A DNA stretch of 64,000 nt from Anaerolineaceae bacterium (GCA_020634165.1 JACKCF010000001.1:248001-312000), one strand, 5' to 3'. Positions 8,234-17,101 are shown, counted from the first letter of the stretch. Notes: a model not told the origin generated them from the letters alone. Program-made: numbers and translations.

Positions 8234-9349
8234 CTAGCTGCCGTTGATCTGCGCCTGCAAGCGGTCGCGGGCCTCGACAGCAAGGGTGAAGTTTGGATTG
8301 AAACGTGCCGCTTCCAGATAGTTATTCAGCGCGCGGTCGGTTTCGCCCAGGGCTTCACGGGCCAGCCCACCATAGTAGAAGGTTTCCTCGACGAAGTGGC
8401 CGCCACCATCGTTCAGGTTGGCCTGCGCATAGGTAATGACCTTATCGTAGGCGCCAATATGATAATAAGCTTCAAATGGCCCAAACTGGTACCACAGCGT
8501 ACGGAATGGCATGCCCAGGTTGAAGGCATGGTCATAGGCGGCGGCGCCTTCTTCATACATGCCCAGGTTGGTGAAATTGGTGCCCATGTTGAACCAGGCC
8601 CATTTATTGGTCTGGTCAGCGACGGCTTCTTCGCGGGCTTTTTCCAGCGCGCTAATCGTGTTCTGGCGAATATCGGCGTCACTGCCGAGCAGGTTGAGCA
8701 GTTCCGGCTCACGGCCTGATTCGTACACCACAATGTAGGTGTAATTAAAGTGCTGCCAGAATTCCTGGATGTAATCGTAGTCGTAGGTGGTATCCGGGCC
8801 GATATAGCTGTCATAGGTGTAGATGACGCGCTGTAGGTCGTCATAGCCGCTGACGAGCAGGTAATGGCCCATCCAGCCCAGGCGATCCGGTTCCGGGTCG
8901 TATCCGGCTTCAATGATGACCGGGAAGTTGTTGAACAGCAGCATCTTGATGGTATCCAGCGTGCCACCGACGCGCTCCAGGGCGAACACCGGAATTTCAG
9001 GAACTTGATTGTTGACGAAGTAGACCATCTGGTTGGGCGACACATTTTTGTCTTCGCCATTGGGCTTGAGGAACGATGCCGCACGGTCCTGGTTATCCGC
9101 ATAGCCGAAGTAAGACAGGGCGTTGGTGATCGTTGCCGGACCACAGTTATTCCATTTTTGCGGCTCGTAGCGCAGGCCATTCAGGCGCCATGTGCCAGGT
9201 AGCAGAACCTGTGTCGCTTCAGCGGTGGGTTCTGCTGCGTCGGTTGCTGGCGCAGGTTGGGTGACAGTCGTTTCCTGGGCTGCCAGTGGGCCGACGACCG
9301 CGAAGCACATCAGCGCAATGAACAAACCCCACAGTTTTAAAGTTTTCAT
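8234..9349 (-). CDS. Secreted C39-like cysteine peptidase with TPR tail
   Basis: 371 residues from the ATG at 9349, preceded by AGAGGG; an ATG eight codons upstream has no ribosome site. A signal peptide ends near AAQ-ETT, then a Thr/Pro/Ala-rich linker. The peptidase-C39-like domain (about 60-220) keeps the catalytic order: Cys in WNNCGPATI, His in GHYLLVSGYD, Asp in YTYDSYIG. The C-terminus (about 240-365) holds two or three TPR units (FNMGTNFTNLGMYEEGAAAYDHAFNLG). Such proteins are likely secreted or surface-held peptidases; the C39 bacteriocin-processing role does not apply as there is no ABC transporter. Substrate unknown. Confidence 0.85.
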   Translation of the reverse strand: MKTLKLWGLFIALMCFAVVGPLAAQETTVTQPAPATDAAEPTAEATQVLLPGTWRLNGLRYEPQKWNNCGPATITNALSYFGYADNQDRAASFLKPNGEDKNVSPNQMVYFVNNQVPEIPVFALERVGGTLDTIKMLLFNNFPVIIEAGYDPEPDRLGWMGHYLLVSGYDDLQRVIYTYDSYIGPDTTYDYDYIQEFWQHFNYTYIVVYESGREPELLNLLGSDADIRQNTISALEKAREEAVADQTNKWAWFNMGTNFTNLGMYEEGAAAYDHAFNLGMPFRTLWYQFGPFEAYYHIGAYDKVITYAQANLNDGGGHFVEETFYYGGLAREALGETDRALNNYLEAARFNPNFTLAVEARDRLQAQINGS

Positions 9350-9558
9350 ATAGACAGTTTCCCTCTTACTCATTGGGTTTGGCAGGGAGGCCCTTACAGG
9401 CAGTCTGCCAGTGTGCTACCCCTCACCATAGCGCGCAATTCTTACAGAATACAGTCATGGTCGGGATGTGAAGATGTGCTTATTATACAGAAGCTTTGCA
9501 TTAAGTGACCTGTTGCCTATGCAACGCTTACCCCACGCCTGTAAACGCCCTCAGCAGC

Positions 9559-9580
9559 AAAAACGCCCATAACGGGCGTC
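9559..9580 (-). terminator. Rho-independent terminator after the microprotein/kinase unit
   Basis: On the minus strand ACGCCC pairs with GGGCGT around GTTAT and is followed by TTTT. It ends the leftward unit made of the kinase gene (9722) and the short open frame at 9607. Confidence 0.75.
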
Positions 9581-9606
9581 AGAAGCGTAGTGAAGCAATG
9601 GGATTG

Positions 9607-9669
9607 TTATACAGAAACTCCAAGAATAAAGAACAGGAAAAACAACAGCAGAATCATGATAATTGACAT
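9607..9669 (-). CDS. 20-residue hydrophobic microprotein (candidate)
   Basis: MSIIMILLLFFLFFILGVSV, a single membrane-spanning segment. The ATG at 9669 is preceded by AGGAAG at about six bases, the stop is TAA at 9607-9609, and a rho-independent terminator follows 27 bases later. It lies 52 bases downstream of the Ser/Thr kinase gene on the same strand, so it could be co-transcribed. Composition is entirely hydrophobic with no charge, as in small membrane peptides that regulate larger membrane proteins. The coding call rests on ribosome site, position and hydrophobicity only; it is short enough to arise by chance. Confidence 0.45.
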   Translation of the reverse strand: MSIIMILLLFFLFFILGVSV

Positions 9670-9721
9670 AGCTTGCTTCCTAAATGAAGTTTCAAAAGCT
9701 TTTAGTCATGAGCGATGAGGT

Positions 9722-11266
9722 TTAGTAATGGTCAGCCTCTTCGATGAAGCTGTCTGTTAGCTCGCCATCGGCATTCAGCCGGACCTGAGGCGGTTCATCG
9801 ACGAGGCGCACCCGACGGTCGTTCTTGGATTTGGCTGCTTCCATCTCGCCTGTGCGTTCGCGCTCACGTTGCAGTTCACGCTCGATTTCACGTTCCATGT
9901 CGGCTTCGCGCTTCTCGGCGCCAGGGCCGTACTTGCTGTAATAATCGCCGCCATGTGCCATCAGACCGATGCCCCATCCCAATGCCGGAATAATCGGCCA
10001 GGGGAAGCTGCCCAATCCCGATGTGAAGAACCAGATGGCGAATAACATGGCATTCACGCCGATAAAGGCCGATAGGTGCCCGATGAACTCCTGGCGGGCT
10101 TTCATGCGCTTGCGGACGCGCCGCCGGACCTGTTCTTCGATGCTATCTTTGCTGATGCCGCGCCGATCATGCAGTTCGCTGTCGATGCGCTCCTCGATCA
10201 TCTCGGCAAAGCTGCGAATGCCCGTATTGATGCGCTCACCAATCTGTGACCAGTCCATATCGCCCAGGGAGAATGAGGCTTCCAGTTCCAGGCCGGTCCC
10301 ATCGTGAGATTTGCGCCGATCCTGTTCCGGAGCGGATTGTTCTACCAGGGAGGTGACAGGTTCATTCGCGGGTGCACGGTTGCGCGTGATCTGCTCAGGC
10401 GGCTTCATCATCACGCTGGAAATCGGCTCGTTGGGATCAACGCCTTTCATGGCGGCCTTAAACGCCTCGATCATCGCGCCCGCGCTGTTATAGCGCTGCT
10501 GCGGCTCTTTGGCCAACGCCTTCATCAGTACCGCCTCGACCGGTTCCGGCAGTTCGGGATTGATAACCAGCGGTGAGGGCGGCGGTGTGTAGATATGGCC
10601 ATGAACGATGGCATACGGTGTATCACCGGAGAAAGGCACCTGTCCGGTAACGAGTTCGTAAAGGATGACACCCAGTGAATAAATGTCGGTGTGGTGCGTT
10701 AACGTACGCTCACCCTGTGCCTGCTCCGGCGAAATGTAATAGGGCGTACCGAGCATCATATCGTGGCTGATGGTGCTTTCGCCTGCCTGGGCGATGCGCG
10801 CCAGCCCAAAATCAGTGATATAGGCGCGCGTATTATGCTCGATGATGATGTTGGAAGGCTTCATATCGCGATGGAGCACACCCTGGCTGTGAGCATAGTC
10901 CATGCCCGATGCCACCTGCGTCAGGATGTCCGCCACATTTTGCAGCGTCAGGCCCTCTTTCATCGCCAGGAACTTGAGCGTGGGTCCGGCGATGTAGCGC
11001 ATCACCAGATAGGGCAAGCCATTGTGTTCGCTAAAGTCAAAGATAGGGACGATATTGGGGTGGTCAAGGCCAGCGACGATACGTGCCTCTCGGCTGAAGC
11101 GTGCCATAAAGTTGTCATCAGACAGGAAGGTCGGATGCATGATTTTTATGGCCACATCGCGCCCCAGGCGCTCGTGATGGGCGCGATATACGGTTGCCAT
11201 CCCGCCCTGACCGATGCGCTCAATGATGCGATATGCACCGATGGTGTCGCCAGATTCCAGCATCAT
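9722..11266 (-). CDS. PknB-type Ser/Thr protein kinase with C-terminal two-TM domain
   Basis: 514 residues; ATG at 11266 with GAGGA eight bases upstream. Kinase domain about 12-275: glycine loop GQGGMATVY, lysine in VAIKIM, catalytic loop HRDMKPSNII, DFGLAR, and the PknB-like TPYYISPEQ. A linker leads to a region with RRRVRKRMKARQEF and then two hydrophobic helices (about 400-450) followed by a charged helical tail (EREIERELQRERER). The C-terminal part matches the '2TM' domain found at kinase and histidine-kinase ends. There is no PASTA domain. It would phosphorylate cytoplasmic targets at the membrane. The second kinase is at 12273 and an FHA phosphopeptide reader at 61814. Confidence 0.92.
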   Translation of the reverse strand: MMLESGDTIGAYRIIERIGQGGMATVYRAHHERLGRDVAIKIMHPTFLSDDNFMARFSREARIVAGLDHPNIVPIFDFSEHNGLPYLVMRYIAGPTLKFLAMKEGLTLQNVADILTQVASGMDYAHSQGVLHRDMKPSNIIIEHNTRAYITDFGLARIAQAGESTISHDMMLGTPYYISPEQAQGERTLTHHTDIYSLGVILYELVTGQVPFSGDTPYAIVHGHIYTPPPSPLVINPELPEPVEAVLMKALAKEPQQRYNSAGAMIEAFKAAMKGVDPNEPISSVMMKPPEQITRNRAPANEPVTSLVEQSAPEQDRRKSHDGTGLELEASFSLGDMDWSQIGERINTGIRSFAEMIEERIDSELHDRRGISKDSIEEQVRRRVRKRMKARQEFIGHLSAFIGVNAMLFAIWFFTSGLGSFPWPIIPALGWGIGLMAHGGDYYSKYGPGAEKREADMEREIERELQRERERTGEMEAAKSKNDRRVRLVDEPPQVRLNADGELTDSFIEEADHY

Positions 11267-11371
11267 GCTTTGTTTCCTCGTCCCTCTTATGCCCTCATGC
11301 TGCGATGAGATGCTGTTTCTATTCTACTGTACGGCGACCAAATCCATCAAGGCACCTGCGTTTGATCCGCA

Positions 11372-11575
11372 TTAACGATCACGCTCGGCGTCATAATAAT
11401 CCCACCGACCGAGCCAGTTTTCCTCATCCCACCAGCGTGTCAGCCAATTCCAGCCCCGACGATTGCGTTGCGTCAGCTTCTTCCGTGAGCGTGGCAGCGG
11501 CGGCTCCTGGAACGACTTATGGTGCAAAATCAATGTTGCCAGAAAAAACAGTACCAACAGAAACTCAGCATACAT
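11372..11575 (-). CDS. Small single-pass membrane protein with a Trp-rich tail
   Basis: 67 residues from the ATG at 11575, which has AGGGGG about 11 bases before it. Residues 2-20 form one TM helix (YAEFLLVLFFLATLILHH). The rest is basic and then Trp-rich (WNWLTRWWDEENWLGRWDYY). The upstream open frame continues to 11779 but lacks hydrophobic or conserved features and overlaps the DinB gene end, so the short form is preferred. Function unknown; it lies between DinB and kinase genes on the same strand. Confidence 0.5.
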   Translation of the reverse strand: MYAEFLLVLFFLATLILHHKSFQEPPLPRSRKKLTQRNRRGWNWLTRWWDEENWLGRWDYYDAERDR

Positions 11576-11708
11576 GATGCCCGATCCCCCTCTATTTGGG
11601 TGTTGGCCATCGCCATTATAGCGTTTGCCAATGTTAGGATACTGTTTGTTGGTGCTTACCGGCCCCTCAAATAATGGGGGTTTGGCGGTATTTTTTGCAA
11701 CTTCGCAT

Positions 11709-12194
11709 TTATTTCGACGTAAGCGCCGCCTCGATCTGATCGCAGTGGGCTTGCTCATGATTGACGAGCCGTTGTACATGCGTGTAGACCGTACGGACCT
11801 GACGGTCGATGCGTGCCTCCCGTTGCCAGTCGGCTATGCTCAAGCTGTTGAGCGTGATGAGCAGGGCTTCACGACGCAGGGTGAACTGGCGCAGACCGTC
11901 CGCAAAGGAAAGGCTCGTGTAGGGGCTTGTCTGCTTGATCCACTGGCGCGGGTGAATCTCTTTCAGGCTGGGTGTATCGAATGCCAGCATGCCACTGATG
12001 CTGTGTGTCCAAACTTCTTGGCAGGCGCGCAGATGGTTCAGGATTTGCAGGATGGACCATTCATCAGGTTGCAGCGGTTGGCTGCACTGTTTTTCATCGA
12101 GCGATGCACTTAGTTCCGTCAGACGTTTGGGCGTTATCACAGCCAGTTCCAACAAATTGGCGATGCCAGCTTCGGTAACATCATCTGCAGCCAT
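11709..12194 (-). CDS. DinB-fold protein
   Basis: 161 residues; ATG at 12194 with GGGAG upstream. It has the four-helix DinB/YfiT layout with LQPDEWSILQILNHLRACQEVW (first metal-ligand helix, His at about 54) and a late HVQRLVNHEQAHCDQIE helix with His residues. DinB-fold proteins bind a divalent metal through three His; many act as thiol-dependent transferases (bacillithiol or mycothiol), others are uncharacterised. A second DinB-fold protein of the same length is at 30253. Confidence 0.85.
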   Translation of the reverse strand: MAADDVTEAGIANLLELAVITPKRLTELSASLDEKQCSQPLQPDEWSILQILNHLRACQEVWTHSISGMLAFDTPSLKEIHPRQWIKQTSPYTSLSFADGLRQFTLRREALLITLNSLSIADWQREARIDRQVRTVYTHVQRLVNHEQAHCDQIEAALTSK

Positions 12195-12272
12195 GCGATC
12201 ACATCTCCCTCTTGTTTGTTTAGCCTATAATCGCCTGAACTTCCTGACATCTGGTGTCACATTTGAACTATT

Positions 12273-13937
12273 TTAGTTGATAATCTGGCGCTCAGTATCG
12301 AAATCAGGCCATTCCACTGGGCAGGAAACATCGTCCATGCGGTTGACCAGTCGGCCAATGGTGTCACAGTCTCCCACCTGGCGGCTGTCACTGAAAATGC
12401 CAAAGCTCTGGTCAGTATCGCTATCGGCGAACCAGAAGCGCGGTTCTCCGGCGGTAATTGTAGTGCTGCGGACTTCAGTACAGCGCCAGACATCGGGCAC
12501 GTTAGCCGATTGGGCACTGTTCTTCACGATGAGGCACTCTCCGGGCTGAATGGCGCCAAGCGCGGGCGTCAAACTGTATGTTTCTTCCGCACTACGAAAG
12601 CGTAGTTGATCCATATACAGCGTCGAAGGCCCATCATTCACTAATACGATCAGATCGACGTTGTAGTTCAATCGCAGGATGGCTTCATGCGGAGCAACAG
12701 TTGGCACTGGTGTCGGTGTGGCTGTGGGCGGCACGGGCGTCGCCTCACCAGCGATAGACGCATCGGGCGTCAGGGTGGTGTTGATGTCTGTCGAAGGCAG
12801 CAGCCCCGGTATGATCAGCAGCACGGCTACTGCCAGTATGGCCAATACGGCGACACCCCCCAGCCAGAGAACCAGACGATTGCCACCCATCTTTTCAGCG
12901 ATATCCGGCTTGGCAATCGGCTCATCCCAGGCTTGCAGGATTTTCTTGGTACTGCGGCCCACGCTTTCCGACGGTGTGGCCGTCGGTGAGGTCGTCATTG
13001 GCGAGTCAATTTTGACGATCTGTGGCCGTGACATGATCGGCGTGGGTGGCCCAACCGTTGGTCGAAACGGCAGCGTCAGACCGTATTCATCATGGGCCAC
13101 GTTATAGGCATTTTTCAATGCGTGGATGAACTCAACGGCGGTTTCGTGGCGATCATCCGGGTCTTTGGCCAGCGCCTTGAGTATCTCGTTCTGGGCATCA
13201 CCGGAAATACGTGGATTGTGAACGCGGGGCGGCGTCGGCGTTTCGTGGATGTGTGCCAGTGCGACTTCCATCGCATTGTTGCCGACGAATACATGATGCC
13301 CCGTAAAGATTTCATAGACCATCACACCCAGCGAATAAATATCGCTCTGGGGGACAGCAAGCTGGCTGTCGGTGGCCTGTTCCGGGGAAATATAGCGCGG
13401 CGTGCCGAAGGCTGTTCCGAGCGTATTATCCAGATCGGACCATAGTACGAGGCCGAAGTCGGTCAATACGGCTTTATCATCATGGCCAAGCAGGACGTTG
13501 GAGGGCTTAACATCGCGGTGGACGATGCCGCGCGCATGGGCATAATCCAGCGCAATCGCAACCTGTTCCAGGATCGCCAGGGCACGCTCAACGGGCATCA
13601 GCTCTTTGCGAGCGCGATAGTCCTTGACGACGTCGGACAGGTCCGGGCCGTCGATGTAGCGCATTGCCAGGAAATACATGCCATCGACTTCACCATACTG
13701 GTAAATCGTGATGATGTTGTCGTGCTCCAACTGGGCGACCGCTTTGGCCTCCCGGCTAAAGCGCACTTTTAGCATGTCATCCTGGTCCTGGAACTCTGGC
13801 GTGAGCACTTTGACAGCCGCGCGCCGCCCCAGCTTATCGTCAATGCCGATGTATACATGCGACATCCCGCCGCTGGTCAGTTTCCGCTCCAGTCGGTAGT
13901 CGCCCAGCACTTTTCCGATTAAATCATCTGTTGCCAC
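12273..13937 (-). CDS. Ser/Thr protein kinase with extracytoplasmic C-terminal domain
   Basis: 554 residues from a GTG at 13937 preceded by AAAGGA; the upstream 22 codons look non-coding. Kinase domain about 8-285: SGGMSHVY glycine loop, AAVKVL lysine, HRDVKPSNVLL, DFGLVLW, and TPRYISPEQ. One TM helix lies near 365-390 (LWLGGVAVLAILAVAVLLII), then a Thr/Pro-rich spacer (TPVPPTATPTPVPTV) and an outside domain of about 130 residues with GECLIVKN and WRCTEVRS, including three or four Cys that could form disulfides. The outside domain could sense a ligand and signal to the kinase. It is not a PASTA domain, and I do not recognise it by name. Confidence 0.92.
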   Translation of the reverse strand: MATDDLIGKVLGDYRLERKLTSGGMSHVYIGIDDKLGRRAAVKVLTPEFQDQDDMLKVRFSREAKAVAQLEHDNIITIYQYGEVDGMYFLAMRYIDGPDLSDVVKDYRARKELMPVERALAILEQVAIALDYAHARGIVHRDVKPSNVLLGHDDKAVLTDFGLVLWSDLDNTLGTAFGTPRYISPEQATDSQLAVPQSDIYSLGVMVYEIFTGHHVFVGNNAMEVALAHIHETPTPPRVHNPRISGDAQNEILKALAKDPDDRHETAVEFIHALKNAYNVAHDEYGLTLPFRPTVGPPTPIMSRPQIVKIDSPMTTSPTATPSESVGRSTKKILQAWDEPIAKPDIAEKMGGNRLVLWLGGVAVLAILAVAVLLIIPGLLPSTDINTTLTPDASIAGEATPVPPTATPTPVPTVAPHEAILRLNYNVDLIVLVNDGPSTLYMDQLRFRSAEETYSLTPALGAIQPGECLIVKNSAQSANVPDVWRCTEVRSTTITAGEPRFWFADSDTDQSFGIFSDSRQVGDCDTIGRLVNRMDDVSCPVEWPDFDTERQIIN

Positions 13938-14237
13938 GCGGGCATCCTTTCTAAAGTGGTATGCCGCACAAGAAGCTGCTTGTACGGGTGCTCCGCGCAA
14001 CAAATTAATGGCGGTGTGGTTAAACTGAACATCGTGATCCAGTCAATAACGAATTGTTTCATTCTGTATTGCAAAAGGTATATATCGATTATACCGTCAT
14101 ATTGCTGATCGTTGGTTAAGCGTTGTGTGACCAGTGTCTAAGGTTAAGAAATTGATATTCCGGTGCGACCATTGCTGTACATCAGTCGTAATAGTGATGA
14201 GGTATTTTAATGAAAATTCTGATGGAAAGGGCTATCC
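13938..14237. promoter_or_regulatory. Divergent promoter gap with GGTATA-N7-TATACC palindrome
   Basis: About 300 bases between the kinase and the hydrolase. GGTATA (14077-14082) and TATACC (14090-14095) form an inverted repeat around TATCGAT. TTGCAA sits seven bases before the repeat, and TATACC could serve as a weak -10 element with 15-base spacing for the rightward gene. No open frame is supported here. Confidence 0.35.
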
Positions 14238-15014
14238 ATGCCCCTGTATGTGGATGAGAGCGGTACCCCAGGCGCACACAGCGTCGTCTTCCTGCATGGC
14301 ATCGGGACCAGCGGCTGGATGTGGTGGAGACAGGTCGAAGCGCTCAGTGATTTTCACTGCCTGAATGTGGATTTACCAGGGCACGGCAAGAGCAACCAGA
14401 TCGCCTGGGTTTCGTTGGCAGATACGGCTGACCAGATCGCCGCAATCATTCAGGCGCAGGCAACGGAAGGTCGGGCACATGTGGTCGGGCTGTCACTCGG
14501 CGGCTATATCGGCCTGAGCCTGTTGCAACACCATGCCGATACAGTCCAGAGCGCTGTTTTGAGCGGCGTCACAGCAGCACCCATGCCCAATCGTAACTGG
14601 CTTAGGCCGCAGCTAGGGTTGATGTCGCTGCTCATGCGCAACCGCTGGTATGCCAATATGCAGGCCAAAGCGCTCAATTTGCCAGCGGCTATGCAGACCG
14701 AATTCACTGACAACTGGCTGGCCATGTCGATGGATACCTATGGGCGCATCGCGAAAGAAGCCTCGGAATTTTCTGTGCCCTCTGGCTTACACCAGGTTGA
14801 TGTTCGCACGCTGGTTGTGGCTGGAAGCAAGGAATCGCAGATTATTCTGGATGCGGTCGATGCGATTCCCAGGCTCATGCCACATGCAAAAGGGGGCATC
14901 GCGCCGGATGTAGGGCATGGCTGGAATGTCGAGGCGCCCGATCTGTTCAATGCGATGGTGCGGGCATGGGTGAGCCATACGCCACTGCCTACACAGTTGC
15001 GGACAATCTCATAA
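14238..15014 (+). CDS. Alpha/beta hydrolase
   Basis: 258 residues; ATG at 14238 with GGAAAGG upstream. Features of the fold: HGIGTSGWMWW oxyanion loop, DLPGHGKS, nucleophile elbow GLSLGG (Ser about 88), and the late His in DVGHGWNVE (about 235). The usual acidic residue after strand beta-7 (normally in a GxxD) appears only as AGSKESQI, where Glu may serve. Family members include esterases, haloperoxidase-like and C-C hydrolases; the substrate cannot be told. It is convergent with the pseudo-receiver gene and shares a terminator. Confidence 0.87.
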   Translation: MPLYVDESGTPGAHSVVFLHGIGTSGWMWWRQVEALSDFHCLNVDLPGHGKSNQIAWVSLADTADQIAAIIQAQATEGRAHVVGLSLGGYIGLSLLQHHADTVQSAVLSGVTAAPMPNRNWLRPQLGLMSLLMRNRWYANMQAKALNLPAAMQTEFTDNWLAMSMDTYGRIAKEASEFSVPSGLHQVDVRTLVVAGSKESQIILDAVDAIPRLMPHAKGGIAPDVGHGWNVEAPDLFNAMVRAWVSHTPLPTQLRTIS

Positions 15015-15017
15015 ACA

Positions 15018-15048
15018 AAAACGACCTGCCAGTGACAGGTCGTTTGTA
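15018..15048. terminator. Bidirectional terminator between hydrolase and pseudo-receiver genes
   Basis: ACGACCTG (15021-15028) pairs with CAGGTCGT (15036-15043) around seven bases; AAAA precedes it and TTTGT follows, so it can serve both strands. Confidence 0.8.
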
Positions 15049-15068
15049 TTTGCAACAGAGAAAACGGC

Positions 15069-16265
15069 TTAAGAATCCAGCAAGCCCAATTCACGGGCCT
15101 GATCGGCAGTGAGGGTGCCCTTACGGCCTTCATCGCGGGCCAGTTCTGCCAGCGCATCAAAGTCGTCGAACAGATCGTCGCCACCATCCACGCTGACGCT
15201 GAACAGCATATCAAAGTCCAGGTTGTCGATGGCTTCGACTTTTTGTGGTTCTTCTTCAACCACTTCAACTTCCTGGGTAAGGGTCTTGAGGTTGGACGGT
15301 TCCAACTCTGGAATCTCTTCGATTGGGGGCAGTGGTCCTGTCGCCGGACGGCGGGTGCGGCGCTGCGGCGGTGGCGGTGCCTGACGCTCTTCCAGCATCT
15401 CCGGGCGGATCATCAACCAGGCTTCAGCACCAATCAGGGCAATGAGGTCCTCTGCGGTGCGACGGCCAAAGCGGCTGACGGCACCCAGGGCGCGTGATCC
15501 TTTGTCGCCATCAAACAGGATGCACAGGAAATGATGCAGGCCAACGGTCACGACATACACATCGAAATCCTGGCCATCATAAAATTGCAGCGTGGTGATA
15601 TTGCCGCCGACTGTTTCGCGCAGGCTGAGGCTGGAAACGACTGCCGGTAGTAATTGGTGTGTCAGGTCATAGCGATCAATTTCGCCGATGGTACCGCGTT
15701 CCAGCAGAACTTCACCGCTGCGGGTCGCCAGCAAGATCGCCAGACCGTTGACATCGGCCAGCAACATATCGAGCACGCCAGCGGCATTGTTCAGGTTGAT
15801 GCCAGGGACCGGACCATAATCCGGTGTGCCTTGGGCTGCGGCGACCTGTTTGGTGACAATAGGCGGCTTCTGCGCCTCAAAGAGATCATCACCCGTCACA
15901 ATGGCATCCAGCACCCGCAGGAAGGAATCCGCCTGCATGGGCCGCCGGAAGTAAATAAACGGCGATGTCTCGATGGTTTCATCGTCGAGATCAGGGTCCG
16001 CGAATTCAGCGACGAGGATCACATCGGTTTCCTGCGACACCTTCTTAATTTCCGCTGCGAGCTGCCAACCAGGGATATGCTCGTCACAATTCCAGGCGGC
16101 GATGATCGCATCACAGGGCATACGCTGTAATTCTTCAACTGCTGCCGAACCAGTCGGAACGTCAATCTGAATGACAGGACGGTCGAGCAGGTCATAGGCG
16201 CTGCGCACCTGATGAGCAATCGAACCACTGGGGTCTACGGTTAGGATACGGGGCAAGGGAGCCAT
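15069..16265 (-). CDS. Pseudo-receiver plus Roadblock/LC7-type signalling protein
   Basis: 398 residues from the ATG at 16265 (AGGATAAT upstream); an ATG 26 codons upstream lacks a ribosome site. Residues 1-120 have a receiver-like alternation (ILTVDPSG, then CDAIIAAWNC, then FIYFRRPM), but the phospho-acceptor Asp is replaced in AIIAAWNC and the usual Lys-Pro is RRP, so it should not be phosphorylated normally. Residues about 165-280 (LDMLLADVNGLAILLATRSGEVLLERG...) have the Roadblock/LC7 pattern. A Pro/Arg-rich linker and an acidic C-terminus (DLFDDFDALAELARDEGRKG) follow. Roadblock proteins regulate small GTPases; none is encoded nearby. See also the Roadblock gene at 20505. Confidence 0.72.
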   Translation of the reverse strand: MAPLPRILTVDPSGSIAHQVRSAYDLLDRPVIQIDVPTGSAAVEELQRMPCDAIIAAWNCDEHIPGWQLAAEIKKVSQETDVILVAEFADPDLDDETIETSPFIYFRRPMQADSFLRVLDAIVTGDDLFEAQKPPIVTKQVAAAQGTPDYGPVPGINLNNAAGVLDMLLADVNGLAILLATRSGEVLLERGTIGEIDRYDLTHQLLPAVVSSLSLRETVGGNITTLQFYDGQDFDVYVVTVGLHHFLCILFDGDKGSRALGAVSRFGRRTAEDLIALIGAEAWLMIRPEMLEERQAPPPPQRRTRRPATGPLPPIEEIPELEPSNLKTLTQEVEVVEEEPQKVEAIDNLDFDMLFSVSVDGGDDLFDDFDALAELARDEGRKGTLTADQARELGLLDS

Positions 16266-16499
16266 AAAGATTATCCTGAAACTTTCCTCATTTGCGACCG
16301 AGAGGCGCCACAATTGCTGCAAGTCGCTTTCTGCGCTGCGCAACTGCTGCTGCCTTATTTCAGTGTACTGTAAACAGTGGTGAACAGCCTTAATGTTTAC
16401 AGGCTTTGCCTGCGTTTTTTACAGGTTCCTTAGGACATCATAACACTTTTATACAGACTCGCTAGTAGGTAGGTCCCAGGTTAGCAGCCTGTAATGTAA

Positions 16500-16525
16500 A
16501 AAGACACCTCGGCTGAGGTGTCTTT
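16500..16525 (-). terminator. Rho-independent terminator of the 16553 gene
   Basis: AAAGACACCTC pairs with GAGGTGTCTTT around GGCT; on the minus strand a TTTT tract follows. It lies about 30 bases beyond the stop codon. Confidence 0.87.
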
Positions 16526-16552
16526 GAAATGATAGCGATGGGAGGGAGGCTC

Positions 16553-17101
16553 TTAGCCGCCATCAACCACATTGGACAGGAAGGCACTATAGCCCTCGTC
16601 CGGGTCGTAACGCACGACCAGCGTCCGCTTGCCACCGACATGCGTGATGCCGGGCATTTTGTAGGCTTTGGCTGGGCGTCCGGCACTGTCGAGCCGATTG
16701 GTCCAGTAGACGTATTCGCCCTTTTGCCAGATATAAATGACGGGCACTCCGTCGACGATAATTTCCAGGCGGCGTGCAGCGAATTCGCCAAAGCGTGGCG
16801 GATCATACCAGGGAATCCATGCCCCGGCAGTCTGTTCGTTCTTCAACGAAGCCGCACTCTGGCCCAGCACTTCTTTCTCGTCGCGGGCTGTTTCGCGGTT
16901 AATAAAGCGCAAGGTTTTGTCTGTCGTATTGAAGACAGATGTGATCTCTGTGACTGGCATGGAACTCCTCACTGCAATATTGGTATCGTTGACAGCTTTG
17001 GCCGTCGCGCTGACGCCATCTCCAACGAGTTGTAACGACTTGGCGACGCCTTTGCCAACCGCACCGAGCACTTTCCAGATGTTGATCTCTTCGTCGCTCA
17101 T
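16553..17101 (-). CDS. Hypothetical protein
   Basis: 182 residues from the ATG at 17101, which has AGGAAA upstream; the open frame extends 24 codons further without support. The N-terminal 40 residues (GAVGKGVAKSLQLVGDGVSATAKAVND) are an amphipathic helix, followed by a beta-rich part with EIIVDGVPVIYIWQKGEYVYW and KMPGITHVGGKRTLVVRYDPDEGY. No signal peptide or catalytic motif is visible. I do not recognise the family. It has its own terminator and is probably monocistronic. Confidence 0.7.
   Translation of the reverse strand: MSDEEINIWKVLGAVGKGVAKSLQLVGDGVSATAKAVNDTNIAVRSSMPVTEITSVFNTTDKTLRFINRETARDEKEVLGQSAASLKNEQTAGAWIPWYDPPRFGEFAARRLEIIVDGVPVIYIWQKGEYVYWTNRLDSAGRPAKAYKMPGITHVGGKRTLVVRYDPDEGYSAFLSNVVDGG

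Noticed and set aside
11576..11779. Upstream extension of the small Trp-rich membrane protein
   Set aside because: The extra 68 codons overlap the DinB gene end, are not protein-like, and the ATG at 11575 begins the TM helix directly.
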